From an uncultured Tenacibaculum sp. (GTDB lineage Bacteria; Bacteroidota; Bacteroidia; Flavobacteriales; Flavobacteriaceae), in the NCBI RefSeq assembly GCF_947502995.1, contig NZ_CANNBW010000016.1:62001-126000 (forward strand): DNA of 64,000 bases, read 5' to 3'. Positions 16,353 to 25,229 of this stretch are shown here, piece by piece (positions within the stretch are counted from its first letter, which is position 1; each line of letters opens with the position of its first letter). The notes beneath the pieces are model-generated. The model saw nothing but the letters and a program-made list of their open reading frames with translations. It searched no databases and had not been told where the DNA came from. The position numbers and the translations under genes were made by a program.

Positions 16353-18458
16353 ATGGAATACCAAGAAGAAGCATTGTTAGAGAAGTTAAAAACTAATTTT
16401 GGATATGATAGTTTTCGGCTAGATCAACAAAAAATAATTACAAATGTGTTAGAGAAAAAAGATACACTTGTAATTATGCCAACCGGTGGAGGTAAATCTA
16501 TTTGTTATCAATTACCAGCTTTATTTTTTGAAGGAGTTACTTTAGTTATTTCACCATTAATTGCTTTAATGAAAGATCAAGTTGATAGTTTAAGAGCAAA
16601 CGGTATTCCAGCAATGTATTATAATAGTAGTCAATCTAAAGAAGATCAAGATGCTGTTTTTAATGCAGTTGCAGAACGAAAAATTAAATTGTTATATGTA
16701 GCTCCAGAAAGTTTACCATTACTTCAAAATATTTTAAATCAGACTTATATAAGTTGTATTGCTATAGATGAAGCACACTGTATTTCGTCTTGGGGGCACG
16801 ATTTCAGGCCATCATATAAGCAACTTGCTTTTCTAAAAAAATCGTTACCAGAAGTTCCAATAGTTGCATTAACAGCAACAGCAGATAAGGCAACACAAGA
16901 AGATATTGTAGAACAATTGGTGATTACTCACGCTACACGTTTTATCAGTTCATTCAATAGAGCTAACATTAGTTTAGAAGTTCGTCCAGGAAATGAAAGA
17001 ATTAAGCAGATTGTAAATTTTATAAAAAGAACTCCAGATGAAGCTGGAATTATTTATTGTTTAAGTAGAAAAGCAACCGAGCAATTAGCTAAAAAATTGC
17101 AAGAACAAAATATAGATGCTAGAGCATATCATGCCGGATTATCTTTTGAAGAACGAGCAAAAACTCAAGAAGCTTTTGTAAAAGATGATGTTCAAATTAT
17201 TTGTGCAACTATTGCTTTCGGAATGGGAATAGATAAATCGAATGTACGTTGGGTAATTCATTATAATATGCCTAAAAATATTGAAGGATATTACCAGGAA
17301 ATCGGACGTTCAGGAAGAGATGGTTTACCCGCTAAGGCTTTATTATTTCATAGTTATGCAGATGTAATACAATTGCGTCAATTCATAGAAAATACGACAA
17401 ACAAAGAAGTTCAAGAAGCAAAACTAGATCGAATGAAACAATTTGCAGAAGCTACAGTTTGTAGAAGAAAGATTTTGTTGAGTTATTTTGGAGAGCTAAT
17501 TGAAGATAACTGTGGGAATTGCGATGTATGTAAAAATCCACCTCAGTTCTTTGATGGAACTGTTATTGCTCAAAAGGCCTTATCAGCGATTTTCAGGTTG
17601 AAAGGAAAAGAAGCGATGGGAACAGTAATTGATGTTCTTAGAGGAGCACAAAATGCTACAGTATTAGATAAAAATTACAACACACTAAAAACCTACGGAG
17701 TAGGAAAAGATATTTCTTGGAGAGATTGGCAGCATTATTTAGTGCAATTGGTCAATCAAGGTTATTGTCAAATAGCATTTCATTTAAATAATGCTTTACA
17801 GTTAACAGATTTTTCTAAAAAAGTATTATTTGATGGAGAAAAGATTCAGTTAACAGCACCTGTAGAAATTAAAAAAGAAGAGAAAAGGACAGCAGCTAAG
17901 ACAACTAAAACTGTTAAAAAAGACAGTTTATTTGAGCGTTTAAGAGCTTTACGTTACAAAATTGCAACGGAAGAAAATATTGCTGCTTATTTAGTTTTTA
18001 ATGATGCTACATTGCGAGAAATAGAAAAAGAACGTCCGTTAACAGATAATGAGTTTTTATCAATTAGTGGGGTAGGACAGCGTAAACTTGAAGTATATGG
18101 AGGTGAGTTTATGGAAGAGATTAAAAATTTTCTTCAAGAAAAGAAAAGAGGTAAAAAGAATACAGCTTTAGAAACTTATAAATTATACAGTAAAGGTTTA
18201 ACTATTGAAGAAATTGCAGAAGCTAGAGCTTTAAAAACACCAACAATATTTTCTCATTTATCCAAGTTATATCTAGAAGGAAAAGATATCAATTTAGATC
18301 AGTTTACTTCACCAGAAACAATAAAAGAAGTTGCAAATGCGAAAAAAGTATTGAAAAATGAAACTGCATTAAAGCCGTATTTTGAATTTCTTGGAGAGAA
18401 AGTTCCGTATGAACAAATTCGAGTAGCTTTAACTATTTTACAGAAGAAATCAATTTGA
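16353..18458 (+). CDS. recQ: ATP-dependent DNA helicase RecQ
   Basis: Superfamily 2 3'-5' helicase for recombination and replication-fork repair. Walker A TGGGKS (residues 44-49), DEAH box (139-142) with the aromatic-rich loop [10 protein letters not shown], and motif [12 protein letters not shown] are present. A zinc-binding cluster follows ([12 protein letters not shown] then NCGNCDVC), then a winged-helix RQC region, an HRDC domain near residues 520-600 ([13 protein letters not shown]...), and a C-terminal helix-turn-helix repeat with [20 protein letters not shown]. At 701 residues it is longer than E. coli RecQ owing to that C-terminal extension, a common Bacteroidetes arrangement. Confidence 0.95.
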   Translation: MEYQEEALLEKLKTNFGYDSFRLDQQKIITNVLEKKDTLVIMPTGGGKSICYQLPALFFEGVTLVISPLIALMKDQVDSLRANGIPAMYYNSSQSKEDQDAVFNAVAERKIKLLYVAPESLPLLQNILNQTYISCIAIDEAHCISSWGHDFRPSYKQLAFLKKSLPEVPIVALTATADKATQEDIVEQLVITHATRFISSFNRANISLEVRPGNERIKQIVNFIKRTPDEAGIIYCLSRKATEQLAKKLQEQNIDARAYHAGLSFEERAKTQEAFVKDDVQIICATIAFGMGIDKSNVRWVIHYNMPKNIEGYYQEIGRSGRDGLPAKALLFHSYADVIQLRQFIENTTNKEVQEAKLDRMKQFAEATVCRRKILLSYFGELIEDNCGNCDVCKNPPQFFDGTVIAQKALSAIFRLKGKEAMGTVIDVLRGAQNATVLDKNYNTLKTYGVGKDISWRDWQHYLVQLVNQGYCQIAFHLNNALQLTDFSKKVLFDGEKIQLTAPVEIKKEEKRTAAKTTKTVKKDSLFERLRALRYKIATEENIAAYLVFNDATLREIEKERPLTDNEFLSISGVGQRKLEVYGGEFMEEIKNFLQEKKRGKKNTALETYKLYSKGLTIEEIAEARALKTPTIFSHLSKLYLEGKDINLDQFTSPETIKEVANAKKVLKNETALKPYFEFLGEKVPYEQIRVALTILQKKSI

Positions 18459-18468
18459 TACTAAATAA

Positions 18469-18500
18469 AATCGTCATCTTCATAAACTGAGATGACGATT
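18469..18500. terminator. Bidirectional terminator after recQ
   Basis: AATCGTCATCT (18469-18479) and AGATGACGATT (18490-18500) make an 11-bp stem with a 10-base loop. It lies between recQ on plus and the convergent membrane protein gene on minus, whose stop is 18509. T-tracts are weak, so I rate it moderate. Confidence 0.65.
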
Positions 18501-18508
18501 ATAGTTTA

Positions 18509-19126
18509 TTAACTTTTTAATCCTTCGATTTCGTTAATTAGATCATCTAATTTAGAGAATAAAGTGCCATATAATAACTTGGTTGAAAGTTTAAAAGCTA
18601 ACATCGCTATTATTGAAAAAATAAGTGCTACCGATCCGCCAATTCCTATAATTTCTAAAAATGTAGTTCCTTCCTTAATAAATCGAGACAAGAAACTTTT
18701 TTCTTTTACAAAGAACGCCAAAACGAAAATTGATAAAACAACAAACGGAATCACAAAAATGAACATTCGTTTTGTAGCTAAAGAAACTGATTTTACAACT
18801 TTTCTGTAGTTTTTCAAATACGTTAAATTATCTGATTTTACATCTAAGTTAGAGAATCTACTTAATAGTTTCGTATTGTAATAATATAAGCACAGAATCA
18901 AAATAGTTCCATACAAACCAATAATGGTTTCCGATAATAATATTCCTCCAATTGCTACAATTCCAGCGATTGGTAATAAACCTCTATTATCAAATTCATA
19001 GGTTCTTTTAATTTTATTAACTATCGATTTTGATTTCTGATTGTATAAATTATTAATCCTAGGAGCGATTAAAGATTGTTCATCTACAAAAGCTTCATTC
19101 CATATCTTTTCAATTGATTTTTCCAT
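18509..19126 (-). CDS. Membrane partner of the ECF sigma factor (putative anti-sigma)
   Basis: 205 residues; ATG 19126 chosen over a TTG just before. The soluble N-terminal 45 residues (basic, with KIKRTYEFD) are followed by about four hydrophobic segments (roughly 50-70, 75-92, 123-142, 160-180). The frame overlaps the sigma factor gene by 17 bases, and small membrane proteins encoded this way often act as anti-sigma factors that hold the sigma at the membrane. The role is inferred from layout; there is no recognisable anti-sigma ZAS motif or CxxC. It is the distal gene of the pair. Confidence 0.7.
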   Translation of the reverse strand: MEKSIEKIWNEAFVDEQSLIAPRINNLYNQKSKSIVNKIKRTYEFDNRGLLPIAGIVAIGGILLSETIIGLYGTILILCLYYYNTKLLSRFSNLDVKSDNLTYLKNYRKVVKSVSLATKRMFIFVIPFVVLSIFVLAFFVKEKSFLSRFIKEGTTFLEIIGIGGSVALIFSIIAMLAFKLSTKLLYGTLFSKLDDLINEIEGLKS

Positions 19127-19592
19127 CAAGTAATACTTTTAATTGTTTTTTAATTCTATTAATTCGAACAGCAATATTGTTAGCGCTAGTTCCAATAATT
19201 GCAGCAATTTCTTTGTAAGGATTTTCTTCAAGATGCAATAAAATAATAGCTCTATCTACTTCAGAAAGCCTTTTAATAGCATCGTATAATAAATTCAAGT
19301 GTTCATTCTCAAAAGCTTTATTTCCTTCAGATGGCTCTAAAAAATGATCACTATTTAAATGTTTTTTCTTATTCTTTTTTGTTAAGGTTAAACAAACATT
19401 TAAAGTAATTCTGTATACCCAAGTAGACCATTTTGATTTCTCTTGAAATGCATTTCTACTTTTCCAAATTTGTAAACAAGCCTCTTGATAAAAATCTTCA
19501 AAATCTTCTTCAGAGTCTGTATAAGCTCTACAGATTTTAATTATGATTCCAGAATGAGGTAAAATTGACGTTATATAAAAATCGTTACTCAA
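19110..19592 (-). CDS. ECF (extracytoplasmic function) RNA polymerase sigma factor
   Basis: 160 residues of the sigma-70 family. Region 2 includes EDFEDFYQEACLQIWKS and KSKWSTWVYRITLNVCL, and region 4 holds YKEIAAIIGTSANNIAVRINRIKKQLK, a helix-turn-helix that recognises the -35 element. The start is TTG 19592, since no ATG precedes region 2. It is transcribed ahead of the overlapping membrane protein, which probably controls it. The target genes are not shown here. Confidence 0.9.
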   Translation of the reverse strand: MSNDFYITSILPHSGIIIKICRAYTDSEEDFEDFYQEACLQIWKSRNAFQEKSKWSTWVYRITLNVCLTLTKKNKKKHLNSDHFLEPSEGNKAFENEHLNLLYDAIKRLSEVDRAIILLHLEENPYKEIAAIIGTSANNIAVRINRIKKQLKVLLDGKIN

Positions 19593-19664
19593 AAAATATA
19601 TTCTTTACCTGATTAGTAATTTCAGGTTTAAAAATATTACACAGGATGAGAAAAAAATAAAAAT

Positions 19665-20126
19665 TTACTGTGGATCTCTATAAAATGTTGAAGTATGAAA
19701 TTTTGATTCGTCTCTGTAATCACTTTTTATTTCAGCTTCAATAACCATCATTTTATCAGTAAGTTCAACTATTCTTTCTTGATAATAATATGTTTCTATA
19801 GATGAAATGTAAGTGTTGTTATCTGTTCCTTGAATAACAATTTCAGAGTTAGTTATAAAATCATAATATATTTCATTTTTACTTATTTTATAAGTAGCTG
19901 TAGATTCAAAAGTGTTCTGGGTGTTAGTTGAGCAATTTTCATTATTGGAACGTCGAGATGTAAATTTTCCAGCTTCAGAATAAATTACGAAGTTTTGATC
20001 TTCACAACCTTTTCTAGTATACCATTTACCATATAATTTTTCCATATCTATTGTAGGTAGATTGTCGTCTTCATTTGAACAAGAAATAAAAAGTAAAACA
20101 AATAAAATGTAGATATATTTAGACAT
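19665..20126 (-). CDS. Lipocalin-like lipoprotein, unknown function
   Basis: 153 residues from ATG 20126, which places the lipobox FISC at residues 14-17; an alternative earlier Met is less fitting. The mature chain is beta-rich with LYGKWYTRKGCEDQNFVIYS, a pattern of the lipocalin-like domain (KWY near the start, then ENC and TATYKISKNEIYY). CAAATTTA at 20139-20146 is the reverse of TAAATTTG, a likely -7 element. The ligand and role are unknown. The gene is preceded on the same strand by an unrelated lipoprotein. Confidence 0.75.
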   Translation of the reverse strand: MSKYIYILFVLLFISCSNEDDNLPTIDMEKLYGKWYTRKGCEDQNFVIYSEAGKFTSRRSNNENCSTNTQNTFESTATYKISKNEIYYDFITNSEIVIQGTDNNTYISSIETYYYQERIVELTDKMMVIEAEIKSDYRDESKFHTSTFYRDPQ

Positions 20127-20189
20127 AGTTTTTTTCTGCAAATTTATTGTTTTCTGTAGAAGAGGAAATAGTTTTTTGTTTTTTTTGAA

Positions 20190-20224
20190 GAAAAAAAAAT
20201 CGCCTAAATTTATTTTAGACGATT
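20190..20224 (-). terminator. Terminator for the 21128-20247 lipoprotein gene
   Basis: On the minus strand, AATCGTCTAAA and TTTAGGCGATT pair around a short AT loop with one mismatch, followed by a run of T residues. It lies just after the stop of the upstream lipoprotein gene. Confidence 0.6.
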
Positions 20225-20246
20225 CTTAATCTATGTTTTAATACTT

Positions 20247-21128
20247 TTAATTATTAGGATCATATCTCCTAGAAGCAGCTGTTCTTCCAGGTTGCCATGT
20301 TCTTGTAAAAGATTCCATTCTACTCATAACTTCAGGGCCTAAATCTCCAGCATATTTGTCTAAAGCTCCATCACCTAAATACAAGCCAATGTAGGCCAAA
20401 ACATCGTCTGTAGCTAAACCAGATTCAACTGGTAAATTTAATAACTGACGAGGATCAGCTCCTTTTGCAGCAGTTGCTTCGTTTCTATCTAACCAAGCAT
20501 CTCCATTAGTGTTTAATAAATCACCAAATTCATTTCCGATTTGAGTACCAAAGAGTGCTCTAAAATATATCTTAGCATCAGCTAATAAAATTTTAGGATT
20601 AATTGAAGGTGGTACACCTTGGTATCCACAATGATTTTCCACAAAATCATCATCAATATCAATTCCTAAATTACGCTCAATGTCTAAAATAGCTTCTTTA
20701 GTATTACAAGGATTACTAACAACACCTCTAATACTTACAAATAAACCATCGCTGTTAATACAGCCATCGTTTCCATTTCCAACAGGAGAAACACATGTAG
20801 TGTTTGAAGCATCATAATTGAAACTTCCACAAGGTACAACAGTACCATTATCACTTCCTCCATTGTTACCATCACCATTATCTCCAGAATTGTCAGATCC
20901 GTTGTCACTGCATCCACCAGATTGGGCTTGCGCAGCACTTTCCCAGCATCTTCCACAAGCAGAATAAGGATGAGAAGACGGACAATTAGATCTTTGATTC
21001 AAGTCAATAACCTTAGCAGTAGAGTTGCTAGATGATGTAGGCTCAATAATTTCTGAATCTTCAGTATTACAAGAAATTGCAATACAAAGAAGAAACAAAC
21101 AACTTAATGTAATGTTTAGTTTTTTCAT
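20247..21128 (-). CDS. Asn/Gly/Asp-rich lipoprotein with an EF-hand-like loop
   Basis: 293 residues with a lipobox (AISC at about residue 20). A Cys-rich segment (CPSSHPYSACGRCWESAAQ) is followed by a low-complexity Asp/Asn/Gly/Ser linker (around residues 73-97). Further on, NTNGDAWLDRNE is a calcium-binding EF-hand-like loop (N, N, D, D, E at positions 1, 3, 5, 9, 12). The C-terminal region is well ordered and contains GLYLGDGALDKY. No family recognised. A calcium-stabilised surface role is an inference. No neighbouring gene suggests a function. Confidence 0.7.
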   Translation of the reverse strand: MKKLNITLSCLFLLCIAISCNTEDSEIIEPTSSSNSTAKVIDLNQRSNCPSSHPYSACGRCWESAAQAQSGGCSDNGSDNSGDNGDGNNGGSDNGTVVPCGSFNYDASNTTCVSPVGNGNDGCINSDGLFVSIRGVVSNPCNTKEAILDIERNLGIDIDDDFVENHCGYQGVPPSINPKILLADAKIYFRALFGTQIGNEFGDLLNTNGDAWLDRNEATAAKGADPRQLLNLPVESGLATDDVLAYIGLYLGDGALDKYAGDLGPEVMSRMESFTRTWQPGRTAASRRYDPNN

Positions 21129-21313
21129 TTTGTAAGGGGTTAATTTGAAGTTTCAGTTGTAAAATTAAAACAAGTGTATTGTGAATTTCATAAAAAGTAA
21201 TTTTCAAGATTATTTTCTACTTAAAAGTTTAAGTAAAAAAATGATAAAAATTTAAAAACATCTGATTTTTATATGTGCATGATCTATTTTAGAATGCAAA
21301 ATTTAATCATCTT

Positions 21314-22693
21314 ATGAAAAATTGTATTGCTTTCATATTTATGTTTTACTTACTAGTATCTTGTTCTTTAAAGAAAGAAGAAAAATATGTTAGTACTGGT
21401 GGAGAGCTAAAAGGAAAATTATTGTGTCCGAAAGAAATAAATGATGTAATTATCAGATTTGATACTATTAAAGAAAATATTGCAGAACCTAAAATGACAA
21501 TTTTAGGAGTAAAAAAATTTATTGAAAGAAATAATATTAAAACCATAGAAGAATTACTAAAAAGCTTGCCAAGACATTTAAGAACAAATTTTTCTTTAGT
21601 TGAACATACAAAAGGGGAAGGGCAATCAAACTTAAAATTTCCAAGAATTGTTCTGTTTGGATCAGACGGAACTTTTTTGATGAATATTAGTACTAAGCCA
21701 GATGATCCAAAATATGACTTATTAGACTGTGCTGAATTAATAGAATCTACTGGAAAGTGGGAGTTTTCACAATTTGATTTTCAAAAAGAGACTCCAATTT
21801 TACATAGAAACCCGAATTCATGTATCAGATGTCACGGAGATCAACCACGGCCTGTTTGGGGAACAAATATGAATTGGCCAGGAGTTTTTGGAGATAATGA
21901 AGCAGCGGGATTAAATGGAGAAGCTCTTTCGTATCGACATGCACTTAGAATGGAAGAAATTAAATCTGGAAATTCTTATAATAAACGATTTGATTATCTG
22001 ATTTGGTCTGATCAAAAATTAACTTCAGGAGGAATTAGACGTATTGCTGATAATGCATTTGGCGCAGAATTATTAGTTTCTAATATGGCAATTGGAACAG
22101 CAACAGCAAGAGGTGTTTTTACGAGAATGAAAAATGAAAATCAGTATAAAGAATTAAGAGAAATCATTTTGTTATTAGGCTACGAACATATGATTAAAGG
22201 TTTGTTAAGTGATAGTAACAAAAAGCAAATTCAAGAAATCTTATTACAATACAACATTACAAGTTTAAGTTTAGATACTGTTTTTTCGAGATTAAATATA
22301 AATACAGAAGAATCATTCTCTTTAGAGACTTTAGCTAAAGAAGAAGAACCAAAAACAAATTGGAGTTTAGGAGCTGGTGATTTATATGATCAAGTATTAT
22401 TACAAGTTTTATATGATTTATATCAAGAAGATACAAATGTTGAAATGGTATTAAAATCTATTCTTGCAGATGAAAATAGTATTTTCGGTTGTGATAATTT
22501 AGCTACAACAATGAAAGACGTTGTTGATTTTAAAATGCTTCATATGCATCAGTTGTTAGGAAAAAAACGATATGAAGTTAATAAAGTCTATTATCCTCAA
22601 GATGTAGAAAATATAAAAGAAAAAGTATTCATTCCTATTTACGATAAGTTAGTTTCTTATTTAAAAAAGAAGTTGAAATTGAATGAGATTTGA
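21314..22693 (+). CDS. Lipoprotein with a CxxCH heme-c motif
   Basis: 459 residues: lipobox VSC at residues 15-17, then a region of unknown fold. The motif CIRCHGD at residues 170-174 is a covalent c-type heme attachment site, in a context (HRNPNSCIRCHGDQPRP) that resembles the single-heme cytochromes of Bacteroidetes. The rest shows no fold I recognise; a C-terminal helical part (from about 290) is long. It could be an envelope electron carrier or peroxidase-like protein. A GbsR-type operon follows but the genes are not linked by overlap. Confidence 0.7.
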   Translation: MKNCIAFIFMFYLLVSCSLKKEEKYVSTGGELKGKLLCPKEINDVIIRFDTIKENIAEPKMTILGVKKFIERNNIKTIEELLKSLPRHLRTNFSLVEHTKGEGQSNLKFPRIVLFGSDGTFLMNISTKPDDPKYDLLDCAELIESTGKWEFSQFDFQKETPILHRNPNSCIRCHGDQPRPVWGTNMNWPGVFGDNEAAGLNGEALSYRHALRMEEIKSGNSYNKRFDYLIWSDQKLTSGGIRRIADNAFGAELLVSNMAIGTATARGVFTRMKNENQYKELREIILLLGYEHMIKGLLSDSNKKQIQEILLQYNITSLSLDTVFSRLNINTEESFSLETLAKEEEPKTNWSLGAGDLYDQVLLQVLYDLYQEDTNVEMVLKSILADENSIFGCDNLATTMKDVVDFKMLHMHQLLGKKRYEVNKVYYPQDVENIKEKVFIPIYDKLVSYLKKKLKLNEI

Positions 22694-22722
22694 TGGATAA
22701 GTTAACAATGAATATATTTTAT

Positions 22723-22740
22723 TTTCAATAATTTTTGAAA
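22723..22740 (+). promoter_or_regulatory. Dyad operator O1 over the gbsR-like promoter
   Basis: TTTCAATAATTTTTGAAA is a perfect inverted repeat (TTTCAA, 6-base spacer, TTGAAA). It overlaps the TTG (22735-22737) of a promoter whose -7 element TATATTTG is at 22757-22764, 19 bases on. Nearly identical copies occur twice more downstream, so it is likely a regulator-binding site. Confidence 0.65.
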
Positions 22741-22764
22741 GTTTAGAAAAAACATATATATTTG
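22735..22764 (+). promoter_or_regulatory. Promoter of the GbsR-like operon
   Basis: TTG at 22735-22737, 19-base spacer, TATATTTG at 22757-22764. The first ATG follows 4 bases later at 22769, giving an almost leaderless transcript. The operator O1 covers the TTG element, so regulator binding would block RNA polymerase. Confidence 0.65.
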
Positions 22765-22768
22765 TCCC

Positions 22769-23275
22769 ATGAAGTTAGAAGACGCAAAAATAAAGTACAT
22801 ACAAACTTGGGGTAGTTTAGCAACAAGTTGGGGCATAAATAAAACAATGGCTCAAGTACATGCGTTGTTATTAGCTACGAATAAAGCTTTATCTGCAGAT
22901 GAAATTATGGAAGCTTTAAAAATTTCTCGTGGTAATGTAAACATGAATGTTCGTGCGTTAATCGATTGGGGAATTGTAAGAAAAGAATTTGTAGCAGGAG
23001 AGCGTAAAGAGTTTTTTGTAGCTGATAAAGATATTTGGGAGCTATTTAAACAAGTGACTAAAGAGCGCAAGAAAAGAGAAATTGAACCTGTATTAAAAGT
23101 GTTAGAAGAGTTACAAAATAATGTAAGTGAAGATTCTGAAGATGCTGAGGTTTTTCGTAAGCTGATGAAAGACATTTTATCAGTAACAGGTATGTTTAAT
23201 GGGTTATTAGAGAAAGCAATTAAAGCAGACGAACACTGGTTATTATCTAATTTTACCAAATTAATTAAAAAGTAA
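22769..23275 (+). CDS. GbsR/MarR-type winged-helix regulator
   Basis: 168 residues with a winged helix-turn-helix: a GINKTMAQVHALLL helix, then SADEIMEALKISRGNVNMNVRALIDWGIV as the recognition region, followed by KEFVAGERKEFFVA in the wing. It belongs to the GbsR branch of MarR-type regulators by overall shape. An 18-bp dyad in front of it and before the next two genes suggests autoregulation and control of the operon. The ligand is unknown; family relatives respond to choline or to small aromatic molecules. Confidence 0.9.
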   Translation: MKLEDAKIKYIQTWGSLATSWGINKTMAQVHALLLATNKALSADEIMEALKISRGNVNMNVRALIDWGIVRKEFVAGERKEFFVADKDIWELFKQVTKERKKREIEPVLKVLEELQNNVSEDSEDAEVFRKLMKDILSVTGMFNGLLEKAIKADEHWLLSNFTKLIKK

Positions 23276-23293
23276 AAAAATTTAAAAACAAAC

Positions 23294-23311
23294 TTTCAAT
23301 AATTTCTGAAA
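23294..23311 (+). promoter_or_regulatory. Dyad operator O2
   Basis: TTTCAATAATTTCTGAAA, one base different from O1 and O3. It ends 2 bases before the start codon of the 23314 gene, much closer to the ATG than O1 is to its own. So it could act on translation or as a separate binding site. Confidence 0.6.
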
Positions 23312-23313
23312 CT

Positions 23314-23655
23314 ATGAAATATATAAATAGAATACTGATGTTAATTTTTACGATTTTATTACTCTCAGGTATTTTTGATCGTAGCAATTTAGGTATTGCG
23401 GCTCTATTCGCTATTCCTTTAGGTTTTGTACAGTTGTTATATGCTATCTCATTAGGATTACGATGGGAAACATTAAATATAAAAGGGAAATATTTTATAG
23501 GAAGTTATTTACTTACTGTTTTAGTTTATTTCATTTTTTTGGTGAAAAACCCAAATTTCAATGGTCTTCTTTTATCATCATTTTTTATTGGGCTGCCATT
23601 AATTCTAGCTTATAGTTTAACTGCTTTTATAGAGTTAAAAAAATTTGACTATTAA
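23314..23655 (+). CDS. Small membrane protein
   Basis: 113 residues with four predicted membrane helices (about residues 5-20, 27-48, 60-80 and 87-107). No recognised domain. The 18-bp dyad O2 lies directly before the start, and O3 directly after the stop of this gene, before the DCC protein. It likely belongs to the regulated operon of the GbsR-like gene. Confidence 0.7.
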   Translation: MKYINRILMLIFTILLLSGIFDRSNLGIAALFAIPLGFVQLLYAISLGLRWETLNIKGKYFIGSYLLTVLVYFIFLVKNPNFNGLLLSSFFIGLPLILAYSLTAFIELKKFDY

Positions 23656-23656
23656 C

Positions 23657-23674
23657 TTTCAATAATTTTTGAAA
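23657..23674 (+). promoter_or_regulatory. Dyad operator O3
   Basis: TTTCAATAATTTTTGAAA, identical to O1, two bases before the start codon of the DCC-family gene at 23677. Confidence 0.65.
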
Positions 23675-23676
23675 AT

Positions 23677-24498
23677 ATGAAAACTTTAAATCAACATACA
23701 TTATTATACGATACTGATTGTCCGTTATGTAACTTTTATACCAGCGCTTTTGTTAAAGCTAAAATGTTAGATACTGAGGGAAGAAAGTCTTTCGGGAAAA
23801 TAACAGCGAAAGAGAGAAAGTTTATAGATGTAAAAAGAGCTGTAAACGAAATTGCTCTAGTTGATAGAGAAAATAAACAAGTTACTTATGGTATCGATAG
23901 TTTATTAAAAGTAATAGGAAATTCATTTCCAATTGTAGAAAAATTAGGAAATTTCAAACCTATTAAATATGGATTATCAAAGTTATATTCTTTAATTTCT
24001 TACAATAGAAAAGTAATTATTCCTTCAAAAAAGAAAGCATCTGAAGAATTAAAATGCATTCCAGATTTTAATGTGAAATACAGATTGTTATTTATTGTCT
24101 TAGGAACTTTGATAACGTCAATAACATTATTTCAATTTTCGCATATAATTCAGGCTTTACCAAAAGCAAGTTTTACAAGAGAAACTTGGCTAGCATTAGG
24201 TTTAATAGTTACTCAAACTGTATTTATTATCAATAAAGATTTTAAAACCATTTTGAATTATATCGGAAACCTCATTACTGTTTCATTAATCGGTTGTATT
24301 GGTTTGTTTCAATTAATCGTATTAAATAGTATAGCTAGTTTTCCACAATGGTTGATCTTATTTGCTTTTTCTGGAGTTGTTGGTTTCATGTTTTTTGAAC
24401 ATAAAAGAAGAATCAAATTATTAGAGTTACCAAGTTACTTAAGTTGGACTTGGATTGGATATAGAGCAATCATTTTATTTTTCATCTTAAACGGATAA
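23677..24498 (+). CDS. DCC family (DUF393) thiol-disulfide protein with membrane tail
   Basis: 273 residues. The N-terminal domain has LYDTDCPLCNFYTSAF, the DxDCxxC signature of the DUF393/DCC family, which is a thioredoxin-like redox fold. The C-terminal 140 residues are four hydrophobic helices, so the protein is membrane-bound. Such proteins often occur in operons with oxidoreductases. Its position in the regulated operon, after the small membrane protein, suggests a role in membrane-linked redox or lipid chemistry, not proven. Confidence 0.85.
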   Translation: MKTLNQHTLLYDTDCPLCNFYTSAFVKAKMLDTEGRKSFGKITAKERKFIDVKRAVNEIALVDRENKQVTYGIDSLLKVIGNSFPIVEKLGNFKPIKYGLSKLYSLISYNRKVIIPSKKKASEELKCIPDFNVKYRLLFIVLGTLITSITLFQFSHIIQALPKASFTRETWLALGLIVTQTVFIINKDFKTILNYIGNLITVSLIGCIGLFQLIVLNSIASFPQWLILFAFSGVVGFMFFEHKRRIKLLELPSYLSWTWIGYRAIILFFILNG

Positions 24499-24502
24499 TA
24501 TT

Positions 24503-24847
24503 ATGGATATCCTAACATACATAGTTTACATTCTCATCTCTGGAATTACCATAGTTTATGTTGGAAATGAATGTTATCAAAACGGAAAAACATACATCGC
24601 TAATTTTTTTCCAAACGATCTAAATTTCGCAAACGGAATCAATAAAGTTTTACGAACAGCCTATTATGTATTGAATTTAGGAATTGTTGTTTTCACGCTA
24701 AATAGTTTAAATAACATCGTAAATATTCAAGAATTGATAGAAGAAATTACTGGCAGATTGAGTTTTATTTTATTACTCATTGCCTTTCTACACGGAATAA
24801 ATCTAATCACAATATATATATATCACAAACATTTTAAAAACAAGTAA
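24503..24847 (+). CDS. Small membrane protein, paralogue of the next gene
   Basis: 114 residues, about three membrane helices. It resembles the following gene product in layout: a first helix, a basic/polar segment with FFPNDLNF, then VLRTAYYVLNLGIVVFTL. No function is known for the family. It starts 5 bases after the previous stop, and the next gene starts 3 bases after its own stop. Confidence 0.7.
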   Translation: MDILTYIVYILISGITIVYVGNECYQNGKTYIANFFPNDLNFANGINKVLRTAYYVLNLGIVVFTLNSLNNIVNIQELIEEITGRLSFILLLIAFLHGINLITIYIYHKHFKNK

Positions 24848-24849
24848 TT

Positions 24850-25221
24850 ATGAACACAACACTAGTATTAATAGCTTATGCAATTTATTTACCAATAAGT
24901 ACAGGATTAACCACTTTTGTATCGCAACATTTATTTAAGAATAGTAAAATTTTTATGCTAGATATTTTCAACCAGCAACAAGAAATTGCTATGGCTACAA
25001 ATAAACTATTTAAGATAGGCTTCTACTTAGTAAATATTGGTTTTGCTTTAAAAATCATAAAAATTTATTCGTTAACAGATTACAAAGATTTAGTAGAAAC
25101 ACTAAGTGCAAAAATTGGAGGTTTTTCAGTGTATTTAGGTGTTGTAATGATAGTGTTTATCATGTTCTTTTTAAAAGGAAGAAAAGCAAGTAAAAGAGAA
25201 AATTTAAAAACACAAAGTTAG
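24850..25221 (+). CDS. Small membrane protein, second paralogue
   Basis: 123 residues, three hydrophobic stretches (helices at about 4-24, 56-74, 93-111). It parallels the previous protein (SKIFMLDIFNQQQ, then KIGFYLVNIGFALKI), so the two are probably tandem duplicates or subunits of a small heteromeric membrane complex. A lysine/arginine-rich tail follows the last helix. Confidence 0.7.
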   Translation: MNTTLVLIAYAIYLPISTGLTTFVSQHLFKNSKIFMLDIFNQQQEIAMATNKLFKIGFYLVNIGFALKIIKIYSLTDYKDLVETLSAKIGGFSVYLGVVMIVFIMFFLKGRKASKRENLKTQS

Positions 25222-25229
25222 GGTTAGTT

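Noticed and set aside
20735..20956. Minus frame of 73 residues within the Asn/Gly-rich lipoprotein
   Set aside because: Out-of-phase shadow of a low-complexity region; Met/Val-rich composition.
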